A DNA stretch of 64,000 nt from Bin87 sp965222895 (GTDB lineage Bacteria; Chloroflexota; Dehalococcoidia; Lucifugimonadales; UBA3495), in contig CBDCVB010000002.1 of the NCBI GenBank assembly GCA_965222895.1, forward strand, positions 1,550,001-1,614,000, given 5' to 3'. Of the stretch, positions 6,802 through 15,590 are shown piece after piece. Made by a program: the position numbers and the translations under genes. The notes under the pieces are model-generated. The model searched no databases. It had not been told where the DNA came from and worked only from the letters and a program-made list of their open reading frames with translations. Each line of letters begins with the position of its first letter. The first letter of the stretch is position 1.

Positions 6802-8475
6802 CTACAACGCCCCGCTAATCGTAATATCCAGCAGCGCCGGCCTCCCACTCTCAAAGGCCCGCTTTACGGCCGGCCCAATCTCGGCCGGGTCGTCCACCCG
6901 TTCCCCGTGTACGCCCATCGCCTGCGCCATCATCGCCAGATCAAGGCGATTCGCGAATTCCATGCCCACGTATTCGCTGTCCCGCTCCCGGTCGTCCAGC
7001 ATATCGCGGAGGTATACCTCCATGTTCACCTTCAGGATGCGGTAGGCCTGGTTGTTGCAGATGGCGTAGACCACGGGAATGTTGTACCGGCTGGCCGTCC
7101 AGAGCGCCTGCACGGTGTACATCGAGGCCCCGTCCCCAACCACGGCCAGCACCGGCCGCTCCGGATGCGCCAGCTTGACGCCCAACGCCCCCGGCATGGC
7201 CCAACCCAGCGCGCCGCCACGGATACCGTAGATGTCCCCCGGTTTGGTGAATTCAAAGGCCCGGTTCACCGCCGGGCGAGAAGTTACCGCCTCGTCGGCC
7301 ACAATGGTATTGGGTGGTACAGCGGCCGCCAGTTCGTGCATCATCCGCTCCACCGGCATTGGCAGGTTGTCCCAGGTGGGCTTGATGCGCTCCTGGTAAC
7401 GTTCGTCGCCGCGCCGGCGTGCATCAGCAAGGGTTGCGGCTCGGGTGGCGGCGGACTCCCGTTGGCTACCGTTCATCTCGGAGTCCAACGACTCCGCCAG
7501 GTCGGCCATGCCGGCGCCTGGGTCGGCGAGTATGCCAACCTCGGTGGGGTAGTTCTTTTCAATCTCCCAGTAGGCGCTGTCCAGGTGGATCAGCCGCGTG
7601 TCGGGTTTCAGGAAGGGAACATCCACGTACAGGAACGACGCGAACACATCGGTGCCCACGGCCAGCACCACATCGGCGTTTTCGAATTGACGCGCCGTCG
7701 CCGGGCTGTTCAGGTTCAGCATCCCGCCCCATTGCGGGTGGCCGGTCGGGAAGTTTACCTCGGAATACGACGTGGCGAGCACCCGCGCGCCGGTCTGCTC
7801 GGCAACTTGCACGACGGCATCCACCGCGCCGGATTGCGCCACCCGGTCGCCGACTACGATGACCGGATGCTGCGCCGAGGCCAGCAGCTCAGTCGCCCTG
7901 GCGATGGCAGCCGTGTCGGGCCGTATCCTGAAATACCCTTCCGATGACGGCGTGGCCTCAAACTCAATCTCCTCGTCCATTGTGTCCCATGGAAAAGACA
8001 CAAACACCGGCCCACTGGGAGGCGTCCTGGCCTCCTTGAACGCCCGGCGAATGGCCACCGGAATGTCGGACGCGTGCCGGATCTCGGCGCTCCACTTGGT
8101 GTACTGTTTGGTCATTTCCACCAGGTCGCCCGACAGCACCGGCTCGCTAATCAGCATCCGTGTGTCCGAGTTTCCGGCAGTCAGCACCAGCGGCGTGCCG
8201 CCCCGGAACGCGTTGTACAACCCGCTGATTCCGTTGGCCAACCCGCCGGCGATGTGGATGTTGGCGAAGGCCGGTTTGCCGGTGGCCCGTGCGTAGCCAT
8301 CGGCCATGCCCACCGCGGTGCCTTCCTGCAAAGCCTGGATGTATTGCAACTGCGGGTAGTCCTGCAAACCATCCAGGAAAGGTGTCTCGCTGGTGCCGGG
8401 GTTGCCGAATATGTACTCCACACCTTCGGCCACCAGCATCTGGGCCAGGGCGTGCTTACCGAGCATTTTGGGCAT
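6802..8475 (-). CDS. ThDP-dependent decarboxylase (benzoylformate decarboxylase / acetolactate synthase-like)
   Basis: A 557-residue three-domain thiamin-diphosphate enzyme. The N-terminal pyrimidine domain carries the cofactor-activating glutamate in QEGTAVGMADGYAR (about residue 51). The pyrophosphate-binding GDG...N motif is VVGDGASMYTVQALW...CNNQ near residue 445. Family members decarboxylate 2-keto acids or join them; the product here is not predictable, but GNPGTSETPFLDGL resembles benzoylformate and oxalyl-CoA decarboxylases. The VOC gene lies 45 bp upstream on the same strand, suggesting an operon. A second copy of its 3' end lies beyond the downstream Uma2 gene. Confidence 0.9.
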   Translation of the reverse strand: MPKMLGKHALAQMLVAEGVEYIFGNPGTSETPFLDGLQDYPQLQYIQALQEGTAVGMADGYARATGKPAFANIHIAGGLANGISGLYNAFRGGTPLVLTAGNSDTRMLISEPVLSGDLVEMTKQYTKWSAEIRHASDIPVAIRRAFKEARTPPSGPVFVSFPWDTMDEEIEFEATPSSEGYFRIRPDTAAIARATELLASAQHPVIVVGDRVAQSGAVDAVVQVAEQTGARVLATSYSEVNFPTGHPQWGGMLNLNSPATARQFENADVVLAVGTDVFASFLYVDVPFLKPDTRLIHLDSAYWEIEKNYPTEVGILADPGAGMADLAESLDSEMNGSQRESAATRAATLADARRRGDERYQERIKPTWDNLPMPVERMMHELAAAVPPNTIVADEAVTSRPAVNRAFEFTKPGDIYGIRGGALGWAMPGALGVKLAHPERPVLAVVGDGASMYTVQALWTASRYNIPVVYAICNNQAYRILKVNMEVYLRDMLDDRERDSEYVGMEFANRLDLAMMAQAMGVHGERVDDPAEIGPAVKRAFESGRPALLDITISGAL

Positions 8476-8520
8476 CTTTCTTCTCCAGAGTTTGAGTTGC
8501 CAATGCCATCTGCTGCGCCG

Positions 8521-8928
8521 CTATTGATAAATCATCCATTCCAGTAGGTTGTTGTCGGGGTCACGCGCGTAGAGGCTCACCGCCGGCAGCACGCCGCGCT
8601 GACGGGCGCCCTTCCGGGGGCCCGGCCCTCGGACAATTTCCACGCCGGCATCGGCCAGCATCTGCTTGCAGTCCTCAACGGAACCGTCCCATACGAAGCA
8701 GATATCGGTGCAGCCCGGCACGGCAGTCGGCCCACGATAGTCGGCCAGGTAACCTTCCGGGTGGACGTTAATCTTGGAATCGCCGACCTGAATCGAAAAG
8801 ATGTTGGCCGTGCCCGCCCGCCATTCCGCCTCCTCGTTGATCGAGAATCCCAGGCTCTTGTAGAACGCCATCAGCCGATTGGCGTCAGCAGTGGGCATCG
8901 CGATGTGGTCAATTCCCGCGGTGGACAT
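8521..8928 (-). CDS. VOC-family (glyoxalase/dioxygenase fold) protein
   Basis: A 135-residue vicinal-oxygen-chelate protein. It begins GIDHIAMPTADANRLMAFYKSLGF, typical of the first beta-alpha-beta-beta-beta unit with a metal-binding His, and ends with YARDPDNNLLEWMIY, which holds the family's C-terminal Glu. The start at ATG 8928 (MSTAGIDH) has GGAGAC upstream; the frame is open further but that extension is not VOC-like. It is the first gene of a minus-strand pair with the ThDP decarboxylase. The reaction (lyase, dioxygenase or resistance protein) cannot be told from sequence. Confidence 0.88.
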   Translation of the reverse strand: MSTAGIDHIAMPTADANRLMAFYKSLGFSINEEAEWRAGTANIFSIQVGDSKINVHPEGYLADYRGPTAVPGCTDICFVWDGSVEDCKQMLADAGVEIVRGPGPRKGARQRGVLPAVSLYARDPDNNLLEWMIYQ

Positions 8929-9040
8929 AACTTGGTCTCCTTCACTTGCCTGTGGCAAATTGTCGATGATTGGTCGGTGGTTGTCGATCGCGTTTCGATG
9001 CGCTGCCGACCCGGCCGTTGGCAACGCGGCAGTGGGGGCG

Positions 9041-9889
9041 TTATGCCGCGCCGGCTTTCGCCTCGGCAGCCCCGATGCGGCTCAGGAAGTCCAGGACTAT
9101 GCGTTGCGTTTCACCGGCGGCAGCGTTCGTCGTCAGCCCGTGTTCGGCGCCGGGGATAATGTGCAGGTCAGCTTGGGATATTGCCGCCGCCAGGTCGCGA
9201 CCGCACTGAACCGGGATCCGGCTGTCGGCGTCGCCATGCACCACCAGCGTAGGCATCTTGATTTCACCGAGCCGGCTTTCCAGCGAATCGCCAATGTCCA
9301 GATACGCCTGCTGGGTGGCCGCGATGCCGTCGATGCGGCTCAGGTTCTCCTGCGCAATCCGGGCGAACTGCTCCGGGTCTTCGGCCGGCAGCTGCGGGAA
9401 CCGCTCCGATATGGCGCGCGACACCGCCGCCTCACGGCCCTCCGACGCGATGCGCTCCTTTAGCCGTTGCAACTCCGCCCGCCGAATCTCACGTTGCGCC
9501 GTCTGAGAGTAGGTCATGGCGTTGATAAGCAGCAAACTGTCGGTCGTTTCCGGATAATCCAGCCCAAACTGCAAAGCGATCGGCCCGCCCGCTGAAGAAC
9601 CCAAAATGTGCGCGCTGGCGATACCCAGATGAATCAGCAGCTCCCGCAAATCCCGGGCGCAGTTGGACATATCGTAGCCGTCGGCCGGCGTGTCCGACCC
9701 ACCGCAGGCCCGGCGGTCATAAAACACACAGCGGAACCCCGCCGACAGCGCCTCAGCCTGCCGGTTGATAGTGTCCCGGCTGCCGTCAACGCCACCCAGC
9801 CCACCGTGAATAAACGCCAGCACCGGAGCATCGTCCGCACCAAACACGGCGTAGTGCATCTGATAGCCATTAATCTGCGCCACAGGCAT
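9041..9889 (-). CDS. alpha/beta-fold hydrolase
   Basis: A 282-residue single-domain serine hydrolase. The oxyanion region is LAFIHGGLGG, the nucleophile elbow GSSAGG near residue 96, the acid in VVHGDADSRIPV and the histidine in PGAEHGLTTNA. This complete Ser-Asp-His set makes it a probable esterase or C-C hydrolase of the MhpC-like group. It is upstream of the VOC and ThDP genes on the same strand with a 112-bp gap, so it may belong to the same transcript. The substrate is unknown. Confidence 0.88.
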   Translation of the reverse strand: MPVAQINGYQMHYAVFGADDAPVLAFIHGGLGGVDGSRDTINRQAEALSAGFRCVFYDRRACGGSDTPADGYDMSNCARDLRELLIHLGIASAHILGSSAGGPIALQFGLDYPETTDSLLLINAMTYSQTAQREIRRAELQRLKERIASEGREAAVSRAISERFPQLPAEDPEQFARIAQENLSRIDGIAATQQAYLDIGDSLESRLGEIKMPTLVVHGDADSRIPVQCGRDLAAAISQADLHIIPGAEHGLTTNAAAGETQRIVLDFLSRIGAAEAKAGAA

Positions 9890-10054
9890 AATTCAATCCT
9901 CGCAACAACCCGATTTGCGCCCAATATAGCCCCTGCCCGCAAGAGTGGCAAGAAATCCACCCACTGGAGCGGGCTCTGGCCAGAATATGCCGGTGGTCCA
10001 ATGGGTCGGCCGTACCTCAACCGCTCCCCAACCCGCAACCTACCCGTAGCCGTA

Positions 10055-10063
10055 TGCTAGAAT
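10055..10063 (+). promoter_or_regulatory. extended -10 element (TGCTAGAAT) before the cysteine desulfurase gene
   Basis: TG-C-TAGAAT fits an extended -10 box 25 bp before the ATG at 10089. No good -35 hexamer is seen at 17 bp spacing, which is usual for extended -10 promoters. A predicted start near 10070 would leave a leader of roughly 19 bases without a clear Shine-Dalgarno. Confidence 0.45.
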
Positions 10064-10088
10064 AACCCTCCACCTTCGCAATTCGCAT

Positions 10089-11285
10089 ATGACCACCCAG
10101 GGCCACATATACTTTGACCACGCCGGCACCACGCCGATGGATCCTCGCGTGCTTGAGGCCATGCTGCCCTACTTCACCCAGCTCTACGGCAACGCTTCCA
10201 GCGTGCATACCGTCGGGCAAGAAGCCAGGTATGCGTTGGATAGTGCGCGGGAACGGGTCGCCCGCGTGCTCAACTGCCGCAACCGCGAGGTGGTGTTCAC
10301 CAGTGGCGGCACCGAATCGGACAACGCCGCCATCCAGGGAGCGGCTACCGCCCTGGAAGAAACCGGACGCCACGTCATCACCGCCAGCGCCGAGCACCAC
10401 GCCGTCCTCCACGCCTGTCAGGTACTGGAAAATCGGGGCTGGGAGGTAACCTACCTGCCTGTCGACGATTACGGCCAGGTTGATCCGCAGCGCGTTTACA
10501 ACGCCATCATCGCCGAAACCACCGTCGTGTCCGTGATGTACGCCAACAACGAGATTGGCACCATCAACCCCATCGCAGACATTTCGGCCGCTGTGAAGAC
10601 CAGAGGCCAAGAACTTAACCGCACCATCGTAATGCACACCGATGCCGTCCAGGCCGCCGGTTTCCTGGACCTGGATGTGCGGCGGTTGGGTGTCGATATG
10701 ATGAGCCTATCGGGGCACAAGTTCTACGGGCCCAAGGGCGTCGGCGTACTGTTCCTGCGGCGCGGTGTGCCGTTCCTGCCGCTCATTACCGGCGGCGGAC
10801 AGGAGCGCGAGCGTCGCTCCGGCACCGAGAACGTGGCCGGCATCATCGGTCTCGCGACCGCCCTTGAGCTTGCCGACAATTCGCGCGATGCCGTCGGCGC
10901 CCAGTGTGTCGGGTTGCGCGACCGCATCGTCGATGAAATAACGCGCCGCATTCCAGACTGTGTGCTGAACGGGCATCCTTCAGAGCGGTTGCCCAACAAC
11001 CTGAACATATCGTTTGCCGGCGTCGACGGCGAGTCAATTCTGCTGGGGCTGGACCTGCAGGGCATCGCCGCCAGCAGCGGCAGCGCGTGCAGCAGTGGTT
11101 CTCTGGAGCCTTCCCACGTCCTGCTGGCATTGGGGCAGACTGCCGACGTGGCGCGCGGGTCCCTGCGCATCACGTTGGGCAAGCACAACACCGGCGCCGA
11201 AGTCGATCGGCTGCTTGCCGTCCTGGTTGACCTTATTACCGAGTTACGAGCATTGCCGACGTTGAGTGGGACCGCCGATGATTAG
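10089..11285 (+). CDS. iscS: cysteine desulfurase (NifS/IscS family)
   Basis: A PLP enzyme of 398 residues that removes sulfur from cysteine as an enzyme-bound persulfide, for Fe-S clusters, thio-tRNA or, in Sec-using cells, selenium delivery. The substrate-binding start is YFDHAGTTPMDP. The PLP lysine is in SLSGHKFYGPKGVG (about residue 208), RRSGTEN follows, and the sulfur-carrying cysteine is in SGSACSSGS (about residue 333). No iscU, sufU or mnmA adjoins it. The lipoprotein gene overlaps its last 8 bases. Whether it acts as IscS, SufS-like or an MnmA partner cannot be decided here. Confidence 0.93.
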   Translation: MTTQGHIYFDHAGTTPMDPRVLEAMLPYFTQLYGNASSVHTVGQEARYALDSARERVARVLNCRNREVVFTSGGTESDNAAIQGAATALEETGRHVITASAEHHAVLHACQVLENRGWEVTYLPVDDYGQVDPQRVYNAIIAETTVVSVMYANNEIGTINPIADISAAVKTRGQELNRTIVMHTDAVQAAGFLDLDVRRLGVDMMSLSGHKFYGPKGVGVLFLRRGVPFLPLITGGGQERERRSGTENVAGIIGLATALELADNSRDAVGAQCVGLRDRIVDEITRRIPDCVLNGHPSERLPNNLNISFAGVDGESILLGLDLQGIAASSGSACSSGSLEPSHVLLALGQTADVARGSLRITLGKHNTGAEVDRLLAVLVDLITELRALPTLSGTADD

Positions 11286-11940
11286 CCGAACCAATACGCT
11301 CACCCGCTGGTGGGTGGTGTTCGTATTGGTGGCGGTTGTGACGACTAGCGCTGCACTGGCCTGTTCGTCCCAATCTCCCAACATCGGCAAGTTCTACAAG
11401 GGTCGCATCCTGCACATCAGCGTAGCGGCGATGGAGCGCACTGACGAACTGCGTTGGACAACTTCACCGCGCAACACTAACCCTAACCTTGGCAATACCG
11501 AGGACACGCTCTTCAAATTGACCCCGGAAAAGCCGGGGCATGATTTGGTGCTGCTGCGGGTCAAGGTGGAAAACCACACCGCCACCAAAGCCTCGGTCAA
11601 CGTGGACGAGCAATCCGCCCAGTTGCGGGACTTCCTGCAAGGGCGCTACTTCCCCATCAACGTCGGTGAGCGCGCCGAACCCGCCGGCGTGCCCGAAAAA
11701 CCGGGCGACCACTGCACCGTGCCCGTCAATCCGGGGAAACCCACAGTGTGCGTCGAATTCCTGTGGAACCGGACCTTCGAAGAACCCCAGCCCGACGGCC
11801 AGACTGAACTGGTGCAATATTCGCAGCAGCTGCCCCAGGGCACGGGTCTGGACGGCTGGATGGTTTTCGAAGTCCCCCAGGACACCATGATCAGGTCGTT
11901 CCGCTGGGGCGCGGGCGACACGGTTACCATCGATTTCTAG
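11278..11940 (+). CDS. lipoprotein with DUF4352-like beta domain
   Basis: A 220-residue exported protein. After MISRTNTLTRWW comes a hydrophobic stretch and a lipobox ending ALAC-SSQ, so Cys is the likely lipid-attached residue and the protein sits on the outer face of the membrane. The mature part includes LVLLRVKVENHTATKASVNV, the pattern of DUF4352-type immunoglobulin-like domains. ATG 11278 overlaps the end of the cysteine desulfurase gene; a GTG at 11266 is the alternative. Translational coupling is likely. No specific function can be stated. Confidence 0.75.
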   Translation: MISRTNTLTRWWVVFVLVAVVTTSAALACSSQSPNIGKFYKGRILHISVAAMERTDELRWTTSPRNTNPNLGNTEDTLFKLTPEKPGHDLVLLRVKVENHTATKASVNVDEQSAQLRDFLQGRYFPINVGERAEPAGVPEKPGDHCTVPVNPGKPTVCVEFLWNRTFEEPQPDGQTELVQYSQQLPQGTGLDGWMVFEVPQDTMIRSFRWGAGDTVTIDF

Positions 11941-12033
11941 GCCGGGTCTTGCCGTGTGCCGAATCGGTTGCGCCGGTCGATTGACGCGCCCGGCGGCGGG
12001 ACGGTGGGTGGCCAACGCCAGCGCAGCGCCGCC

Positions 12034-12642
12034 ATGAACCTCCCGCCCAATGCCACGCCGCCGCCCGCCTGGCGTCGTTTGTTCCACTTTGTCGCCGCCA
12101 GCGCAACTACTCTGCTGGCGTTCGCCATCCCCGAGCCGCAATACATGGCGATTTTGGGCGGCGGCGCGCTACTGTCCCTGGCGCTGGAGACCGGCCGGTT
12201 CCGGGTTGGCTGGCTGAACCATTTCTTTTTGCGGGTGTTCGCGCCGATCCTGAAAACTTCTGAAACGGCGGAGCTAACCGGCGCAACCTACTTCCTCATC
12301 GCCGCGTTCTTTGCCTTCTACTTCTTCGGCCTTGATGTGGCGATCCCGGTGTTGCTCTTCGTGTCGGTCGGCGACCCGGTGGCCGCGCTGGTCGGAATGC
12401 GCGCGCCGGGCCCGCGGCTTTGGCGTAAATCGCCAGTTGGGTCGGCGGCCTTCGTCGTGGCAGCGCTGGCGATTTGGGCGGTGGTGTCGGCCTTGGGCTA
12501 CGGCCAATGGACCTGGGCGGTGGTGGCAACCGCCTGCGTTGCTGCCGCCGTGGAATTGGCCCCGATACCCGTTGACGACAACCTGACCATACCGCTGCTC
12601 GCCGGCGCAATTATGACGCTGTTGACGCTGGCCGGCCTGTAA
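12034..12642 (+). CDS. polytopic CTP-dependent lipid kinase-like protein (dolichol/phytol kinase, CDP-DAG synthase type)
   Basis: About 202 residues with roughly six membrane helices. VSVGDPVAALVGMRAP and KSPVGSAAFVVAALA together with ELAPIPVDDNLTIPLLAG resemble the conserved catalytic end of the SEC59/VTE5/CTP-transferase group, which phosphorylates prenol or diacylglycerol lipids at the membrane using CTP. ATG 12034 (MNLPPNATPPP) is preferred over an upstream in-frame ATG at 11956 because the extension is arginine-rich and not membrane-like. Substrate is inferred only at family level. Confidence 0.75.
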   Translation: MNLPPNATPPPAWRRLFHFVAASATTLLAFAIPEPQYMAILGGGALLSLALETGRFRVGWLNHFFLRVFAPILKTSETAELTGATYFLIAAFFAFYFFGLDVAIPVLLFVSVGDPVAALVGMRAPGPRLWRKSPVGSAAFVVAALAIWAVVSALGYGQWTWAVVATACVAAAVELAPIPVDDNLTIPLLAGAIMTLLTLAGL

Positions 12643-12647
12643 CCCGC

Positions 12648-12675
12648 CCGGGTCGGCATCGCCGCGCCGACCCGG
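12648..12675. terminator. 10-bp perfect hairpin between convergent genes
   Basis: CCGGGTCGGC at 12648-12657 pairs perfectly with GCCGACCCGG at 12666-12675 across an 8-base loop. It fills the gap between the convergent lipid kinase-like and M20 genes, ending right at the M20 stop codon. It could stop transcription from both sides, although no T-run follows on either strand. Confidence 0.55.
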
Positions 12676-14025
12676 TCAGACTGCCGCGCCGTCGTATTCC
12701 AGAACCTCGGCGCGCTGACGCTGGTAGTGCAGGTAGGCGTTACGGTTCATCGCGGGTCGGAACGACGCAATCACCTGACGACCTTTGGCGCCGCCGTCAG
12801 CCAGCAAGTCGATGACCGACATCGCCATTATCTTGGCCGGATTCACCACCGCCTGCTCGTAGTTGGTAATCAGATACTCGTTGCTGTGTCCGGCGCCCTG
12901 TGCGCCACCCGTGTAGGGATGGACCGATGGCAGGATATGGCTAAGGTCGCCCATATCGGTGGAGCCGCCGCGGTTGCGCGATGCGGGCATCATCAGCACC
13001 CGATTTTCGCTGAGCAGGTTCGACGAATTCTGGCGCATCAGCTCCAGCAGGTGTTGGTCATGGCGCATTGGCAGGTATCCGGGAATGTTGGTGATGGACA
13101 CTGCGGCCCCAACCGCCATCGCTCCGGCCCTGAAACAACGGTCAACGATGTCGGAATTGCGAACCACCGCCTCCGGTGTGCCTGACCGCACCCTCCATTC
13201 CAGCCTTACGTCCGACGGCACCGAGTTAACCGCCTGACCGCCGGCGGTCATGATGCCGTGAATGCGCACGGTGTCCTGCTCACGATACAACTCGCGGTTG
13301 GCGTTGATGGCCTGTAGCGCGAAGGTGGCCGCGTTCAGCGCGTTCACGCCCAGGTGCGGCGCGCTGCCGGCGTGTGCGGCTCGTCCGCTGAAGCGCACGT
13401 ATTTGACGATATGCCCGTTACTCGTGCCCCCCATGGCGAACGAGTGGGCGCCCATGTCGCTGGCGGTGTGGCACATCATCGCCATGTCCACATCATCAAA
13501 TTCGCCCAGGCGAATCAGCTCCTGCTTGCCCCCCAGGAACTCGATCTTGCCGCTCTCCCGTAATTCCAGCCGGCGCGCTACTTCGATGAACTCCTCAGCG
13601 GGCACCGCGAACGGTACAATCTCCCCGTTCAACTCCGCCAGCACTTCGGGTTGGGTCAGGCCCACCAGGGCGCCAATCATCATGCCAATCTGGCAGTGGT
13701 GGCCGCAGGCGTGGGCGGCGTTGGTGTCGGCGGCGGCGTGGGGATGGCCGTCGACGATCAGGCTGTCCAGCTCCCCAATGATGGCAACCCGGGGCCCGCC
13801 TCCGCCGCCGCCCTTCACCGTCCCCTTCAGGCCCGTCAGCGCGAGTCCCGACCGGAACTTGATGCCGAGTTTGGCGAACTGCTCGGCGACCACCCGGGCG
13901 GTTCGGTACTCGCGGTAGCCGGGTTCCGGGTTGTTCAGAATGTCTTTCGCGACGGCAATCAAATCGTCGGAACGCCGGTCGATAGCCTCACAGGCCGCGG
14001 CTTTCAGTTCTTCTCGTGTTGGCAT
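12676..14025 (-). CDS. M20-family amidohydrolase, copy 1
   Basis: A 449-residue zinc aminoacylase/amidohydrolase of the AbgB/HipO-like branch. Metal-binding motifs are HACGHHCQIG (the usual His-Cys-Gly-His), PAEEF with the catalytic Glu pair, and the C-terminal GHSNEYL histidine. The dimerisation domain with GRAAHAGSAPHLGVNALNA lies in the middle. It removes acyl or amide groups from N-acyl amino acids or similar compounds; the exact substrate is unknown. It sits 79 bp downstream of a paralogue on the same strand (14105-15436), so the pair is a tandem duplication and probably one operon. Confidence 0.9.
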   Translation of the reverse strand: MPTREELKAAACEAIDRRSDDLIAVAKDILNNPEPGYREYRTARVVAEQFAKLGIKFRSGLALTGLKGTVKGGGGGGPRVAIIGELDSLIVDGHPHAAADTNAAHACGHHCQIGMMIGALVGLTQPEVLAELNGEIVPFAVPAEEFIEVARRLELRESGKIEFLGGKQELIRLGEFDDVDMAMMCHTASDMGAHSFAMGGTSNGHIVKYVRFSGRAAHAGSAPHLGVNALNAATFALQAINANRELYREQDTVRIHGIMTAGGQAVNSVPSDVRLEWRVRSGTPEAVVRNSDIVDRCFRAGAMAVGAAVSITNIPGYLPMRHDQHLLELMRQNSSNLLSENRVLMMPASRNRGGSTDMGDLSHILPSVHPYTGGAQGAGHSNEYLITNYEQAVVNPAKIMAMSVIDLLADGGAKGRQVIASFRPAMNRNAYLHYQRQRAEVLEYDGAAV

Positions 14026-14104
14026 TGGTCTGGGCCTGCGGGGGTGTGTGCCGGCGGGTCGAGCGTGGTTGGTGGCGGTAATACCGGCGGACTGTGGCGG
14101 GACG

Positions 14105-15436
14105 CTAGGCGTCGCAGAAGGTTTCCTCGGATGCCATTGACCGCATGAATTTCACGTATTCGCGAGAGGTCATTTCCGGGCGGTGGTTGGCAATAACCTG
14201 ACGGGCTTCGGCAGCGCCGTCGGCCAGCAGGTCGATCACGGTCGCAGCCATCGACTTGGCGGCCGTGATGACGGCCAGTTGGTAATCCTGCACCACGTAG
14301 TCCGCCCCGTGGCCGAGGCCGGTGGCGCCGCCAACGTAGGGGTGAATTACCGGCATCAGGTGGCTAACGTCCCCCATATCGGTGCTGCCAGTGCGGTGTT
14401 GGATTTTAGCCACATTCTCGGAGCCAACCAGGGTGTTGGCGTTGGCCTCGAAAATGCCCGCCATCCGCTGATTCTGCATCAATGGCAGGTAGCCGGGAAT
14501 GGTCTGGATATTTACCGTTGCGCCGATCGCCATTGCGCCGGCGCGCAACGCACGGTCCACCTTGCGATTGGCGTCCATGATTGCTTCCAGCGTCCGACCG
14601 CGCACGAAGGTCTCCATCCGAACATCCGCAGGAACCGCGCTAACGGCCTCTCCGCCTTTGGTGATGATGGGATGCACCCGCACGGTATCGCTATCCAGAA
14701 AGGTTTCCCGGTTAAAGTGGATGGCCGACAGCGCCAGCGTCGCTGCGTTCAGCGCGTTGATGCCCAAGTGCGGCGACCCGCCGGCGTGGGCGCCCTTGCC
14801 GATGAACTGGATTTTCTTGGCCAGCGTGCCGTTGCTCGTGCCGCTGATACAAAGCTGCTTCTCGGCGGGCGTACTAGTGGTGTGCACCATCATGGCCAAG
14901 TGAACGTCGTCGAACTCGCCCAGCCGGATGAACTCCGGTTTGCCGCCCAGAAATTCAATCTGACCAGCCCGCCGCAGCCCGTCCCGGTACTCAATCTCGA
15001 TGTATTCCTCGGCCGGTATCGCGATGGGAACAATCCGCCCGCTCAGGTTCGGCAACACGTCCGCCTGCATCAGACCCATGGTGGCGCCCAGCATCATGCT
15101 GATTTGGCAATGATGGCCGCAGGCGTGCGCGGCGCCGGTGTCCGCGTTGGCGTGGGGATGTTCGTTGACAATCAGGCTGTCCAGCTCGCCCAGGATGGCC
15201 ATGGTCGGGCCATCGGTGCCGCCGATTATCTCGCCGCGCAACCCCGTCATGCCCAGGCCGCTGCGGAAGGGAACGCCCATCTGCGCAAACTTGTCTCCCA
15301 CCAGCGCCGCCGTTTTGAACTCGCGAAACCCCGGCTCCGGATTGGCCAGAATCTGCTTCGACAAGCTGATTAACTCATCTGCGCGCTGGTCAATCTCGGC
15401 AAAAGCCTTGTCCTTTAATTCCTGCTTGGTAGGCAT
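14105..15436 (-). CDS. M20-family amidohydrolase, copy 2
   Basis: A 443-residue paralogue of the neighbouring downstream gene, starting MPTKQELKDKAFAEIDQRAD against MPTREELKAAACEAIDRRSD. It has the same HACGHHCQIS, PAEEYIE and GKGAHAGGSPHLGINALNA motifs and the C-terminal GHGADYV histidine. Both copies keep the metal ligands, so both should be active. Divergence is spread over the whole length, pointing to an old duplication with possible change of substrate. It is transcribed divergently from glycerate kinase at 15591. Confidence 0.9.
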   Translation of the reverse strand: MPTKQELKDKAFAEIDQRADELISLSKQILANPEPGFREFKTAALVGDKFAQMGVPFRSGLGMTGLRGEIIGGTDGPTMAILGELDSLIVNEHPHANADTGAAHACGHHCQISMMLGATMGLMQADVLPNLSGRIVPIAIPAEEYIEIEYRDGLRRAGQIEFLGGKPEFIRLGEFDDVHLAMMVHTTSTPAEKQLCISGTSNGTLAKKIQFIGKGAHAGGSPHLGINALNAATLALSAIHFNRETFLDSDTVRVHPIITKGGEAVSAVPADVRMETFVRGRTLEAIMDANRKVDRALRAGAMAIGATVNIQTIPGYLPLMQNQRMAGIFEANANTLVGSENVAKIQHRTGSTDMGDVSHLMPVIHPYVGGATGLGHGADYVVQDYQLAVITAAKSMAATVIDLLADGAAEARQVIANHRPEMTSREYVKFMRSMASEETFCDA

Positions 15437-15578
15437 CCCATCACTCCGGCACTCCGGGGCGCGTTAGGCGTTAATGGCGGCCCGTCGATGGTAGCACACC
15501 ATGCGGACGTTGCCTACTGAACCGGCGGACGTCGCCGGTGGCCCATCCTGCCCTCGAGTCGCTACCAAACCCTTGATG

Positions 15579-15584
15579 TATAAT
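15579..15584 (+). promoter_or_regulatory. TATAAT box 7 bp before the glycerate kinase ATG
   Basis: A perfect -10 hexamer ends 7 bases before ATG 15591, so the expected transcript start coincides with the start codon. This would give a leaderless mRNA. The upstream bases show no Shine-Dalgarno, which agrees. No convincing -35 hexamer is visible. Confidence 0.5.
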
Positions 15585-15590
15585 CGAGAT

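Noticed and set aside
14183..15373. 396-codon plus-strand frame
   Set aside because: Antisense to M20 amidohydrolase copy 2, which has all its metal-binding motifs; the plus-strand product shows none.
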